Assembly: GCA_022385755.1 (NCBI GenBank)
Contig: MU278361.1
Location: 411,186-475,185, forward strand
DNA: 64,000 bases
Source: Trametopsis cervina
Taxonomy: Eukaryota > Basidiomycota > Agaricomycetes > Polyporales > Irpicaceae
Direction of reading: 5' to 3'
The position numbers and the translations under genes were made by a program. Positions 9,933 through 22,263 of the stretch are shown piece after piece. Numbering within the stretch: position 1 is the stretch's first letter; each line of letters begins with the position of its first letter. The notes beneath the pieces are model-generated. The model was not told where the DNA came from, did no database searches, and saw only the letters and a program-made list of their open reading frames with translations.

Positions 9933-12900
9933 CTATATGTCCATCTTGTCTTCGCTCTCCCAGCCGGGGTTCTTCTGCAGTATCACGAAGTTCTCGAGGA
10001 CGTTCGAGAATGGTATAAACTCTTCAGTCGCCAATTCAGCACGTTCCGTTTGTCCAAGGCGGACAGGCGTTGTATGTGTCTGGAAGCCTGATATCGTTCT
10101 CGGTTTGCCGGCCTGGCCGACCACGTCCACGGCCTAAAATAAAAGGTGAGGCCTGGCACTGCGGCATTGTGCGTTCCGCTCACCTGTCCCACGCGCACGG
10201 TCACAGGGAAGCTCTCAAGATCCTCATTCAACGTCATGAGTAATCTCGGATACATAGCCGTAGCGAGGAAATACAGCATCCAATGATACTTGTCAAGAAC
10301 AACTGTAATCTCGGGTTAGCAATGGTGAGTGGTCTCGAGATCGATAAAAACGTACAGCTCTTTGCGTCGGTAAACGCCACAAGGGTCGAGAGAAGACCGG
10401 CAAGGGCTGTTCGACTCAAGATTTGTCTATCGTGGAAGAAGGGGTTGATTGTTATCGTGCCCTTCCCCATATTCACGAGACCCTGCGCGATACGGACGAT
10501 GAACAGACAGTCTGGCTCCTTGTAGTAGTAGCCTGCTAGCTGCCTGAGCATCTGGCCAAGTCGTGCATTGTTGGAGCCTGCGCCAACGAGACCCATAGCG
10601 AAGATGGCATTGAGAGCGACTTGAAGGTCGTTGTCGTGACTGTATTTCGATAACGTATCAAGGATGGGGAGTTGAGGATTTGAGGCACTAATAAGACCAA
10701 GTGCGAGCGGAACGGCTTTCCGAATCGCCGGCTCGCCGTACTGCATCTAAACGGTGTTCATGAATGGGACGATAAGTTAGGTGTGGGATGCAGATTTCAC
10801 GCACCAGATGGTTGAATTGCCGTATCGACATTTCCGAGCCAATCTCTTCGCCCATCGCAACTACGGCGATGCCAATAACTGCTAAAGACTGGAAAGTGTC
10901 GTCTTTGGCAGGTGCTTCCTTCGATTCCTCCTCGCCGTCCTTCTTCTCGTCCTTCTCCTCTTTGTCTTTTGATGTGACGAGATGCTCGTCGCACAGATGG
11001 AGGAGAGTCTGGACTTTGAGAACGTCGCCCGTCCCAGCATATGCACACATGTCGACAAGTACTTGTGCTTGATTAGATACCGCGGCATGGTCGATTGCCT
11101 GCAGAGCAATCATGATGGCATCTGTTGCATCCTGGAGGCCTAGAAGTCGAATTGTTCTCTAACCAGTAAAAATATCTTCAGAACAACGCACTTACCGACG
11201 TACAGTAAAGCTAGCCCAAGACACATGTAACGTGCCCACTTTTCATCAAGTTGCTTGAGTTCGCGTTCCATCAGAGTTTGTAGGATGATCCCAGTGATCT
11301 CCCCATTGCCGCTTCCCACATAGATGAAGCCAAGTGCCAACGCAGTGAGGGATGCTACTTCCATCGACGCCTCTTCGTCCGCCACGTGTGGAAGTAGCAA
11401 AACTTGTAGATCCTCCCGAGAAGATCCAGCGTAAGCAAGGCCGAGACCCATGATAGCACTGATTTTTAGCGGGACAGACTTGTTTTCGACGTAGTCTGAT
11501 AGTAGGGCGAAAGCGGGATCAGCCTCCGTGCGGACGCCTGTGTTGAGGATTCCAGTGGCGAGAAGAGCCCCAGCCTAGCAGACGCCGTTAGCTTAAACCA
11601 CCGTCGAGCAAAAGGACTTCCCGACTTACCTTGATGTGCTCTTCGGATGAGTAGGTATATTTATCAACGTGACTGAGACCGACGTCCGTGTCCCAGAGCA
11701 AGCTCAACCCAAGACTTGCGGCCGCGCTCATCATACCGTGATCCTTATTCTTGTAGATCCAGCTGTTACCCTCTTCGGCTTCGACCATGAGCTTGTCGTT
11801 GCCGAAACCGGCGTTCACAAAGGCGTTCACGAATGTACCAGCCAGGTTACCACGCGCGGAGTCAACGTTGGCCGTCGTGGTCTCTGTTTATCGAGATCAG
11901 TGACACAAAGAATCAGGCAAAAACAAACCGTCTGCGTACTAGTGGTCTCCAGATGCGACTTGTACACGTCTTCCAAACTCTTCGCCTCCAGAACGCCTAG
12001 TTCCTTCCCAAACGCTCGGAAATGCGCGCTTAGTTTCGTGTTGCTCAGACAATCCAAGAGATCCTCCGGTGGCTCTTCAGAGTCTTCGGGGAACACCCAT
12101 TCTTTCGGAACCTGTGCTCGGGCGAGGATGAAGGCCAGCTGGCGCTTCATGAGAGGGTTTCCTGGTGTATGGAAGTCCTGATGTACCAGGTCTTGGTCGT
12201 TCAGGCGAATAGCAAGAGCAAGAGCTTCCGGGAATCTTTGGTGTTTGAGGTAGATGGAATGTGCCGCTCGGAGGAAGGAAACGTCGTCAGGTGGTGGAAG
12301 AAGCGAAACACAGCTATTCAACGGACGTCTAGTCAGTGACAGGCCGAGCCGCAAGCACATTACACTCACGCGACCATGTACTGACATACCCGACCAAAGG
12401 TGTTGTCGTCCACGAGATCCACTAGCTTGTGCACAATTTCCAGCTCTTCAAGTAGATCTACGGCGTCGGGTTCGGCATTGTGTTGCAGAAGGAACGTCGC
12501 GCATTCAACAGACAGAGTTCGGAGGTCTTCAGTTGTACCGACCCGCTCTGGCTTCTCTTTCAGTGTTTCCTCCACTTGCACAGGTTTCTCCGTGTCTTGA
12601 ACCTTCTCTTCGTCCTTTTCCTCCTGCTCCTCTTCCGTCCCAGGCTCCTCCTCTCCTAGCTCACGCACACGATATTCTTCTGCTAGCTCTGCTGCGAGAT
12701 GACGCACATATTCGTGCCCCCACAACCCAGGCTCTGAGATAAGTTTAGACGATGAAAGCTGAGCTGAAAGCATGCGATAACGGAGAGTCCCTCTCGGCTG
12801 AGTGTCTGAATATGTCATCGCAAGTACGGAGAGGATATCTGCAAATAGGCTCTACGCATTGTCAAGCTAATGCTCACGCCACAAGCCATAGGAAAGACGT

Positions 12901-13355
12901 ACCTTATCCTCGGATGCTGACCACACCTCGAAGAGCTTCTGTAATTCGGGGTAATGCGGGTGTAGAAACTTTAGAGGTTTCGGTACTGAGGTCATAGAAG
13001 ATGTTGATGTGCGGATCAGGGTGCGCAATGTTTCGAGGGCAGGGCGATACAATTCGGTGTTAGGTTCCTGGACATCTCTCGTAAGGTGAATGCGTGAAGG
13101 TGATCGGACGACTACCAACCTTCAGCCGCTCAACCAACATTTCAAGTTCATTCTTCAACTGAAGATCGTCTTCTGACTGAGGCAAGTGAGCATGCATCAC
13201 ACTCGCGGTTACCATACCAAACCTACCAGATCCTCGCCCTCTTTCGCCTCGCCATTGACTTTAGGCTTCTGCTCGCCATCCTTGTTCTCCTCATCTACTT
13301 TCTTCTTCTTGGGGTCTTCCGATGGAACCTGTATGGGCAGCGAAGTCTCCGACAT
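9933..13355 (-). CDS. RPN1: 26S proteasome regulatory subunit Rpn1
   Basis: Largest base subunit of the 19S proteasome particle, which docks ubiquitin-like shuttle proteins and Ubp6. Start ATG 13353-13355 ([19 protein letters not shown]), stop at 9933-9935. About a dozen small introns. The diagnostic blocks appear in family order: a lysine/glutamate-rich N-terminus; FFEVW and [11 protein letters not shown]; then proteasome/cyclosome repeats [53 protein letters not shown] and [21 protein letters not shown] charged [13 protein letters not shown] insert is also usual. It ends [15 protein letters not shown]. Estimated length is about 900 residues, near that of the yeast protein. Housekeeping gene, convergent with the BTB gene. 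Identity is firm; individual exon borders are approximate. Confidence 0.96.
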
Positions 13356-13533
13356 GGGGAACGATGAGGGTATTGAAGAATAAGCTGAAGGTAATTATTC
13401 CCGCCTGAGCATCAGTACGCGCAAGCTCAAGACGCGTACGCGTGACTTACGTAATCATACCATGTGACTGATGTCAGTGCAGCGCCTACGCGACGCGTCC
13501 AAGTTCTAGCGATAATACCGTACTCAGCCCGAG
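13356..13533. promoter_or_regulatory. Rpn1 upstream region
   Basis: Short region between the Rpn1 start and the LYC1-like relic. It must contain the Rpn1 promoter on the minus strand. I see no clear proteasome-associated control element (PACE, GGTGGCAAA). Confidence 0.45.
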
Positions 13534-13800
13534 CACAGTAGCAACCATTTCCATTTTGAAACGGATGGTGTCAAGACTGCATAAAATGGGATTGAGGGAC
13601 ACTTCTTCTCCTTTCTGCGCTCTTTCCGGCTGATATATTGATCTCGGCACAATCTGCTCTAACACTCGTCGCGACTCCAGAATAGGATCTGGTTGTTTGC
13701 AAGCGGACCCATGCTCGATGGTCAGGAGGGAGGAGCATAGAGGAGTAGAAAGGGCTTTATCACGTTCTAGCAAGAACACGCCTTCGAAGGAACAATCATG
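13534..13800 (+). pseudogene. Truncated 5' fragment of the LYC1-like acetyltransferase gene
   Basis: Nucleotide-level relic of the promoter and first exon of the gene at 23,213. Shared stretches, in the same order, include CACAGTAGCA, TCTGCTCTAACACTCGTCG, GCGACTCCAGAA, and GCGGACCCATG followed by TCGATGGTCAGGAGGGA (TTCAATGGTCAAGAGGGA in the intact gene). The start codon region reads ATATTG in place of ATATGG, so the ATG is lost. A CAG codon became TAG, and there are several indels. The similarity fades after about 13,800, so the catalytic part was never copied or is gone. The minus-strand open frame across this stretch (13,486-13,893) is a by-product. Confidence 0.72.
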
Positions 13801-14958
13801 GCGGCTTGATACGCGGATGTTTGACACCAGCGAATATGTCGAAGTCTGACCCGTACATGTGGCCTTTACAGTGCCGGCGCAGGTTCGTCCCACCCTAGGC
13901 AGGGCATCATGACGGGCTGTGATAGTACATTTCCGCGTCCGGCTTGAGGTTAGTATCGCCGTAATAGATTTGATCGCACTATAGTGAGTTCAATTCGAAA
14001 GCTAGAGTCTGCCTACTCTAACACTGCTTATATCATTTGGCTTGCCCAGCCCTACCTAGGTTTTGAGGCATACCCGTTTGCATTCTGTATAACTAGTGCC
14101 TCTGAAGCCGCGGTCAGGCGACCTGGCAGATGCAGCAGCCCATGAATGACATGGATGATGAACTGCGCTATGCGGGAGGGACGATCGCAAATACGGACAT
14201 GCGTCTGGAGTCGGTCTAATCTGTGAGCATTAGAGCATTTAGGCTTTATCTAGGTGAGTCGGTACGTAACAAGTCGCACCCTGTAGCAATAATTAATGAT
14301 CTGCGAGTTGTATAACCAGGACGCGGTTATCTACTTCTTTCAGTTAGTGACGTTTGCTCAAGTTTCCGGACTAAAGGTTGACGGGGAGCAATGGATGCGA
14401 CGGGCAGTGTATCGCAGGACACACGCCATAGCTAGCGGCAGAGGCAATGGGAGGTCGAGGAACGCAGTGCGGGGTTAACGAGAGGGGAGAAGTGACCTCG
14501 CCGCCGTGAATCACCGCCGGATTGACAAAGACCGAACGAGAGAGGCATTCTTGTAACGTTGAGAGCGCCCCTGTGGCAGTGCGCTTGGGACAGGTGAGGG
14601 GCACGCACTGTCACGATGCCAGGTCTTACATCTGGAATTTGAGGCTGTAGGCGTCGTCTGTAAGGCTAACTATTTGAGGCCTCCAGATACGCACGACGCC
14701 TTGGGCAGAAAAAGGTATGCCGTTCTCGATCATTGTCTAGTAATAATCAATTGTATCATCTGCATTTTTGCGTTTTGTCAACCACGAGTCAAGTTTCCAT
14801 TTGAGGAAGCGTGTGCTATGGCCAATCGCGGGGCCGTCCGCGCGTCTAAGCAATAAATAAGGTTTGAGCGCGTTTGCGTCGCGTCCCAGCTTTCCCCCGA
14901 GCAATCTTTGTTTCCTCCCACTGCTGTACCAACCCACCCACCGTCTCCCTTGTCCACT
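13801..14958. other. Intergenic spacer before RAD16
   Basis: I see no gene. Short frames at 14,296-14,478 and 14,371-14,614 have no recognisable family and no splicing pattern. A pyrimidine-rich tract just before 14,959 probably marks the RAD16 core promoter. Confidence 0.5.
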
Positions 14959-17900
14959 ATGGTGAGGTCTACTCGCCAAACTGCGCGCCTCGCGGCGTCT
15001 GTGTCTGCATCAGCAACACCATCCTCTTCGAGCTCCCCTGTTTTCAGTACCAACCCATCCGTTGTATCAGGTACTCCTGAGACGTCGGACATGGACAACG
15101 ACCGACCTCAGAAGCAACAAAAGGCGACCGTGGTAAACCAAAAGAAAACGAATAAGAAACGTGCGCGAGAAGTCGAGAGTGAGTCGGAAATAGGCGCGAA
15201 GCGTCCTATGAGACGACGACCTGCGCAACCTGTCTATGTTGAGATACCGGAGCAACTGCGTGCCTCAAAGGTCAGTGGCCGCTGCTACCTATGTTATAAC
15301 CTCAATTGACAGCTTTGTTTGAAAGAAAACCGGTCAAGCGAAACCGGAGGCAGTCGTTGCAGTGGAGGAAGATGAGATCATATCGAACTCGGAAGACGAG
15401 CTGGAGTATAATGAACAGGCTTCGCTGAATGAATTGTCTGAGAGTGGGTCTGAGTTCGAGCTTTCTGCAGAGGAGTACATCCCGGGAAATCAAGAAGACG
15501 ATGATGCGGAGGTGCAGTTACGCTCGTTTGCCCAAGCTCTTCAAGACGAAGGAGTCGATGCTGAGGACATTCTAATGGATGTCGCTGTCCAAGAGTCCTT
15601 GCAATCCGCGCGGAGCACTCACTCTGAGATAACCGGCGCCGTCGCTTCAGGTTCCGGCCCAGCAAAATCGACAAAGCCTCGCAACGCTGCAGCCGCCCTT
15701 CGTGCAGCGGCTGCTGAACGTCGTGTCTCGCATGCAAAGAGTGACACTGTCGCAGCAGGATTGGATGACGATTTCGACCCTTCTGATGACGAGGTGAACT
15801 CAAGCGATGAGGAGTTCCTGCCGAAGAAGGGTAAAGGGAAAGGGAAGGGGTCCACCCAGGCCGCCGCTCGCCGCCCAGCAAAGATGATGTCGTTCGCTGA
15901 ACTGCGCAAGCACAAACAAGAACTCCGCCAAGCCGCCAAATTGCGCAGGGCCGAAGAACGAGTCATAGCGCAGAAACTTGGCCGCAAGCTTACACATGTG
16001 AGTTGTTGAACTTTTTGATAGCAGCGAACAGGCTCGTCACCTTCATTTAACTCCCTTAGGCAGAAAGGAATACCATCGCCCTAGAAAAGCATCACCCTGA
16101 GTTACGAGATGTATGGGGTGACCTTGAACGTACTGTCGCGGTTACTGTCCCCGAAAAGGCTCCTCAGCCTGATGGTCTGAGAGTCACACTTTTGCCCTTC
16201 CAACAAGAAAGTTTGTTCTGGATGAAGAAGCAAGAGCAATCAATTTGGAGAGGTGGAATGCTTGCGGTATGTCCTCGCCGGAGCGCCATTCACCTGCGCT
16301 CGCTCATATAATATTTCGCAGGACGAGATGGGGTATGATACGTGTTTTCTTTTCGAACATGAAGATCCTCATTCCCTCCATTCAGCATGGGCAAAACTAT
16401 ACAAATGATTGCATTACTTATTACTGACAAGGGAATGAAACCTAACCTCGTCGTTGCGTATGTCGACACACCTCTTGACGTTTTGTGCTCTACGATGACC
16501 TTTTATTTAGGCCTACTGTAGCTGTCATGCAGTGGAGAAACGAAATCGAGGCTCGTGCGGAAGGGTTAGATGTCCTTGTATGGCACGGCGCATCCAGAGA
16601 TTCAGACGTAAAGAACCTCAAGAAATACGATGTCGTGAGTGTTCTGTCATGTACGCCACATGGGCATATCCGAACCGATGGTCCATTCAATTTAGGTCAT
16701 TACCACCTATGCTGTCCTTGAGAGCTGTTTCCGAAAACAACAGAGTGGCTTCAAGCGCAAAGGCGTCATTGTCAAAGAGAAGTCTGCTATGCATCAACTT
16801 AAATGGAATAGGATTATTGTACGGATTTTATACACACGCCGGTTGCGTCCTGATCTGACCAAATCCGCAGCTCGACGAGGCACACAATATCAAAGAACGG
16901 TCGTCGAATACGGCGAAGGCGGCTTTCGAACTGCAGTCAAACTACAAATGGTGCCTATCTGGTACTCCCTTGCAGAACCGAGTCGGAGAGCTATATAGTC
17001 TCATCCGATTCCTGGGAGGTGACCCGTTCTCATTCTACTTCTGTATGCATTATCGTCACCAGAATTGCCCCTTCATCACTACTGATTTCGTGACGTAGGC
17101 AAGAGATGTGATTGCAAGTCTTTACATTGGTCGTTCAGCGACAAGAGAAGCTGTGATGGTGCGTTTGTGGCATTTTTGTCCCAACCTCGTATTCATCGTT
17201 TCACAGATTGTGGGCACGGCCCGATGCAACATGTCAGAAGTCTTCCTACTACTGCGTTCAGCCACGCTCATCCGCTTTTGTAGACTTGTTTGTGGAACAA
17301 CGAAATCCTCACCCCTATACAAAAACATGGCATGACGGGGCCTGGTCAAAAGGCTTTCAAGAAGCTCCGGGTTTTACTTGACCGCATGATGCTGCGCCGT
17401 ACTAAGGTGCGCGATGGTCTAATAATACCGCTAGCATGTACTCATAGTGGTACAGATAGAACGTGCAGACGATCTGGGGCTGCCACCACGTACCATCGTC
17501 GTGCGCAGGGATTACTTCAGTCCAGAAGAGAAAGAACTGTATCTTTCTCTGTTTTCGGACGCGAAGAGGACCTTCAACACCTTTGTCGATTCAGGAACCA
17601 TCTTGAACAGTACGTATATTAGTCGGTGCCGGTCGGGTTAACTGACTTTGTTATCTCCGGTTTTCAGACTATTCCAATATCTTCAGTTTGTAAGCTCATC
17701 TTCACGACCGCCACGTGTGGTGCTCTAAATCATTATAGGTTGACTCGTATGCGTCAAATGGCCTGTCATCCCGATCTCGTGCTACGTAGCAAGACCAACG
17801 CTGGCACATTCTTGCCCGAAGATTTCGGCGAAGCTACCGTTTGCCGGATCTGTAACGATGTTGCCGAAGACGCTATCCAATCTAAATGTCGCCACGTTTT

Positions 17901-19086
17901 CGACCGTGAGTGCATCAAGCAATACCTCAACACGGCTATCGAACAGATGGTATGTCCACTTCCTCCCCACTTATCGTTTTCGTTGAACGTATCCCTCTTA
18001 CACAGCCGGCCTGTCCTGTATGCCACGTCCCACTGACGATTGACTTGGAGGCCCCGGCTCTCGAGCTGGAGGCCAATGCAGCTGTTCGCCAAGGTATTCT
18101 TGGACGCCTTGACTTGAGCAAGTGGCGCTCGTCGTCGAAAATTGAAGCCTTGGTCGAGGAACTCAGTAACCTTAGAAGTCAAGATTCTACGACGAAGAGC
18201 ATTGTGTTCAGCCAGTTTGTGAACTTTTTGGACCTCATCGCATATCGCCTGCAGAGAGCCGGGTTTTCGGTACGCTTTACCGGTGCAGTAGAGGAACTGA
18301 TATTGACGTTGCGCATGCAGGTGTGCCGCCTGGAGGGTACTATGACTCCTCAGGCTCGTGACTCCACAATAAAGTACTTCAGTGAGTAGCACACATGCAT
18401 TTTTTGGACCGCTTGAACAATGTGTTTCGCAGTGAACAATGTGCATGTCACCGTGTTCCTTGTTAGTTTGAAAGCCGGAGGTGTTGCGCTCAATTTGACG
18501 GAAGCGTCGCGCGTATATCTGATGGATAGTTGGTGGAACCCAGCGGTATATACAACATCTTTTTGGCATTGAACTACTGCTAATATTTGGTTGCCAGGTG
18601 GAATATCGTAAGCAGTCTACACAGCGACTACATTAGCATGCCGGCTCACATAAATGCAGAGGCGATGGATCGTATTCATCGTCTCGGTCAACACCGCCCT
18701 GTGCAGGCGATCAAACTCGTGGTCGAAGACAGCATCGAGAGTCGTATCGTTCAGGTGCGTCATTCGTTATGTTACCTGCGCTGATTCTCATCCACGGTAT
18801 TCAGTTACAAGAGAAGAAGAAGGCTATGGTTGATGCTACACTTTCGACCGATGATAGCGTGAGATCCTGTTTGTACATAGGCGTTGTCGATAGTACTGAT
18901 TCTTCTGGACGCTAGGCTATGGGCCGCCTGACTCCCGCAGATGTAAGTCGGGTGCTTTGTCTCCGGGTTACTCTCCGATCTGACCTTTGAACTTGATATT
19001 TGCAGCTCAATTTCCTCTTTAGGGTACGTCTATGGCTCATTTTACGCTGCGAAATTCGGATATTAACAACTCCTTTATAGCTATGA
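14959..19086 (+). CDS. RAD16: RAD16-type SNF2 ATPase with RING finger (nucleotide excision repair)
   Basis: Global-genome repair translocase of the Rad7-Rad16 type. Start [14 protein letters not shown], then a long acidic, lysine-rich N-terminus. SNF2 motifs follow in order: GGMLADEMGMGKTIQ (Walker A), DEAHNIK (motif II), [18 protein letters not shown], and the Rad16-specific DCKSLHW and [18 protein letters not shown]. The RING begins [20 protein letters not shown] and ends ACPVCHVPL. The C-terminal helicase half has [44 protein letters not shown]. It ends LNFLFRL before TGA at 19,084-19,086. The gene is broken into many exons. Very small ones lie at 16,322-16,332 (11 nt), 17,207-17,232 (26 nt), 18,598-18,607 (10 nt) and 19,006-19,023 (18 nt). 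One RING ligand position is Asp (CRHVFDREC). Identity is firm. Confidence 0.95.
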
Positions 19087-19422
19087 GTTGTACCCGTGAA
19101 CAAGTTCTTATGTGTATCTCCCTATAGATGATCAGTCTAGGCATAGCTGGCAGTTTCAAAGAATATCTTTAGTTTATAAATAATACAGCGCAAATCCTAC
19201 GCTTTGTTTATTATTCCGTAAATCTATACATGTGACCCAGTTCTCCATTTCTATCGTCAATTAGCAGATGTTCCTGGAGGCAACCTCCTGGGGCTGATCA
19301 TCCATAAATGGTAAGCGGCAGCTTGGTGGCGTCGGATGAGTGATCATAGAATACGGACAAGGTAAGTGCAATATGGCTCGGAATTCATTGATTCGCAGTT
19401 ACAGTACTTTCCGAAACGCACA
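19087..19422. other. Convergent 3' spacer
   Basis: Between the ends of RAD16 (plus) and the flavin monooxygenase (minus). AT-rich, with AATAATACA-like stretches. No gene seen. Confidence 0.6.
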
Positions 19423-22263
19423 TCACAACATATTCTCTTCACTGAACGAGCTCTCGACGAGCCATGCCCTTGTCCCTGGTATACCATCCATCTCCGCCTT
19501 CGTGAAGCCGTTACCGAGCCAGTATAGCCCATTGGTGTTACCGGTGTCATGGGTATAGCCATACTCATAGTCCTCGAAGCGGGGTTGTTGTAACACTTGG
19601 AATTGATGCAAAGAAGAGCCTGACGCAATGTCTCACGTGAGAAACAAAATCATCACTTCTTCATTGACACTCACCAGGCCACAAGGCAGTTACTCGCGCG
19701 TCCTCCTGCCCACCTTTGTACCATGTCCGACACTACATCGTAGAAATGCGCCAGTAAGCGACTTTGTCTGAGTACAGGAACGATATGCACTGACCTTGCC
19801 CGCCCAAACAGTCCTTGGGAAATATGAGTCAAGAAACGCTTGGAAATCATCCACAGCCTTCCGCTTGGGTGCCATCCATTTGATACGCTCACGCTGGATC
19901 TTCCGCAGGCAGCTAACGATGTAGTCCGCTTGCGCTTCCAAGACAGTGAGCAGCGAGCCGGTCGCGACAGTGGTGTTAGGACCAGCCATCTGGAACCTAC
20001 CATATGTGATGAGTGAGATAGATATTCTCCTGTCGTTTTCGATTCCTGGGACAAGAGCCCTCCCCAAATCTCAATCGATATCTGTACTCACCAGTTGGGG
20101 AAACTGTCCTGGGCAAGCCCTAAGTAGGTCTTTGGGTGCTCGCGCCATCGGTCTTGGAGGTTCACCTCGCGTTGTCCAATAATGGGATACCGAGGAACGT
20201 ATGTTGTGTCAAATCCAGTGGCGGCGACAATCACGTCGTATTCACGATGCGTTCCATCCGTAGTCTCTATTCCAGTGGAGGTGATACGGGCAATGGGCTG
20301 AGTAACGAGACTGGCCTAAGAAACCGAGAGATTGAATTTCTGTGAGTTGTCTGTGCCCATAGTGCATCTGATGATCAAAAGCTCACATTCTCAGACATCT
20401 ACCGTGTGTGCGTATGACGCGTATGCGTGGCGTGAAGGGATATTGGTAAGGAAGGTGAGGAAATGAATCAGCACATGTGGTTCGTTGGGGGCTGCAATGC
20501 GGGGACATAGCAACGATAACAACAGCCAACGACTTACCAGCGCCTCCAAATATCCCACACCTGGGGTCAACCGTCGACAAAACACGGGGAAGTCAGGCTG
20601 TGGTCGCCATGGAACACCGATCGTCAGACGTGCACGTATTTTGACGATGAAGTCCAGAATGAGACTCGCCATAATTGCCTCTTCGATGTCTGGCCTACTC
20701 GCTAACTTATCTCTCATACCCTTCTCAAAGACCTTGCCCAAGAACTGGTGCACGCCGGTGCCGGTGAGGGTTCCTGCATGCACGCTCTGATTGAAGTCTT
20801 CGATTTGAAGGAGGAGAGCTTTGTACGACGCAGGATTCTTCCGGAAACTCGCCTTCTCTTCGTCGGTGAACGTATCTGGTCAGTAAGTGTGTCAGCGCGG
20901 GCAATATGTATGCAGTAGACCAAATAGTAATGGGAGCGGACTTCGTACGCACGATTTCCAGTGTTGCCGTCTGGGAACTGTTGCAGGAGCATTGCGCCGA
21001 TAGGGCGTGAGATCCATGTGCGGCTTCGCACGTAGTTATCAAGCTGGGCAACGTGCGGTTGCAGTTGAGAAACAATTTGTGTGCCACTCTGTCATTTCAG
21101 GCACATGGATACATGACCGACTATCGATTTCAGGAAAATGCGCGACTCACCGATCCCTACAGAGGAAATGTAAGATTTTATGACGGATATTGTGATCAGG
21201 GGAATGGACGTACACCACCAATAACAGCAACCCTCCTCTCATTCCATACAGGGTCTTCAACAGATTCCAAAGTCCATTTGGCCGAATGAGTGCTGGTAAG
21301 ATGTAAGCAGATGTATCTGCTGACGAACGCCACACATCAGCGACTCACAGTTTCCCTTCGAACGTATCAAGTCCATCGATGGCAGGCCACTTCCAGTGAT
21401 TCAAGAATCCAGTTGCGCTCACCACGACGTCTGCTTCGTCCTCTACCTCGGTTCCCGTATCGTTCTGGCGGACAACGAGCTTCCATTTTCCATCTTGCTC
21501 GTTCCAAGTAGCCCCCTTGATTTCGTGATTGAACTGTTCACACGCGAACAATGGTCAGCGTTAAATTGATGGATATATGTTGTTTCCCCGCCGCCCCGAG
21601 GTGTTTATCTGTGGCGGCTGTGCCGTTCGCGCCTTCTGTCATACATATCCCCTTTACTCACCTTGGCAAATGGGCGCACACCCAGTTTATCCGCGCATTT
21701 ATTCAGATACTGGCGGATCTCCGGGCCCTCGACGTAGAACTTGGACCAGTCAGGCTTTATTTCCACTTGTTTAGTGCCTTCAAAGATGATGAGAGCTCGT
21801 CACAACGCACGTTGGTAGCGAAAGAGAATTGGTAGGCATGTGCAGGACTGTATAATGGGTATAAATGAGCAATTACTCCTAACAAAAATGCACGAAGACT
21901 CACATGTCACATGTGACGCCAGGATATGTGTTCTCTAGCCTGTAACGAGATCGAGGTTAACTACATGTGTTCATGAGGCATCAGAGCACCTACCAGGTCC
22001 CGCCAAAATCTGCATTCTTGTCGTACATAACTATCTCCGCGTTTTTGAGACCTTTAGAGAGCTTGTGTGCGATGCATATACCAGAGTAGCCGCACCCGAC
22101 TGTTGCGTATGACATTGAGTGGGCTGAAACGTGCACACGGGGGAAAGGTCTCACTGATGATAACCTTCATTGCTCGCGGGAGGTCGACTGGTTCCTCTAG
22201 CAGCGGAAACACCGCGCTATGTAGGTACGTCTGCGCCCTCTCGTATTGCTTTTGGTCGTTCAT
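19423..22263 (-). CDS. Baeyer-Villiger-type flavin monooxygenase
   Basis: FAD- and NADPH-dependent oxygenase. Start proposed at 22,261-22,263 (MNDQKQYERAQTYLHS), since the longer frame upstream has no ATG. The first exon reads KVI and splices, by a phase-1 intron, to IGCGYSGICIAHKL, the GxGxxG FAD-binding fold. NADFGGTWYLENTYPGVTCD follows. Across the exon junction near 21,346/21,286 the protein reads FEGKLTHSAKW, an exact match to the Baeyer-Villiger fingerprint FxGxxxHxxxW. ADVVVSATGF and VIVAATGFDTTY match family ATG motifs. It ends WLVESSFSEENML at 19,423. The substrate is unknown; cyclic or linear ketones are usual. Divergent from the LYC1-like gene with a spacer of about 950 bases, so it could share regulatory DNA with it. 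No biosynthetic partners are visible. Confidence 0.88.

Noticed and set aside
13486..13893. 135-residue minus-strand open frame upstream of Rpn1
   Set aside because: It runs antisense through the LYC1-like relic on the plus strand, has no recognisable domain and would share the Rpn1 promoter direction; best explained as chance.
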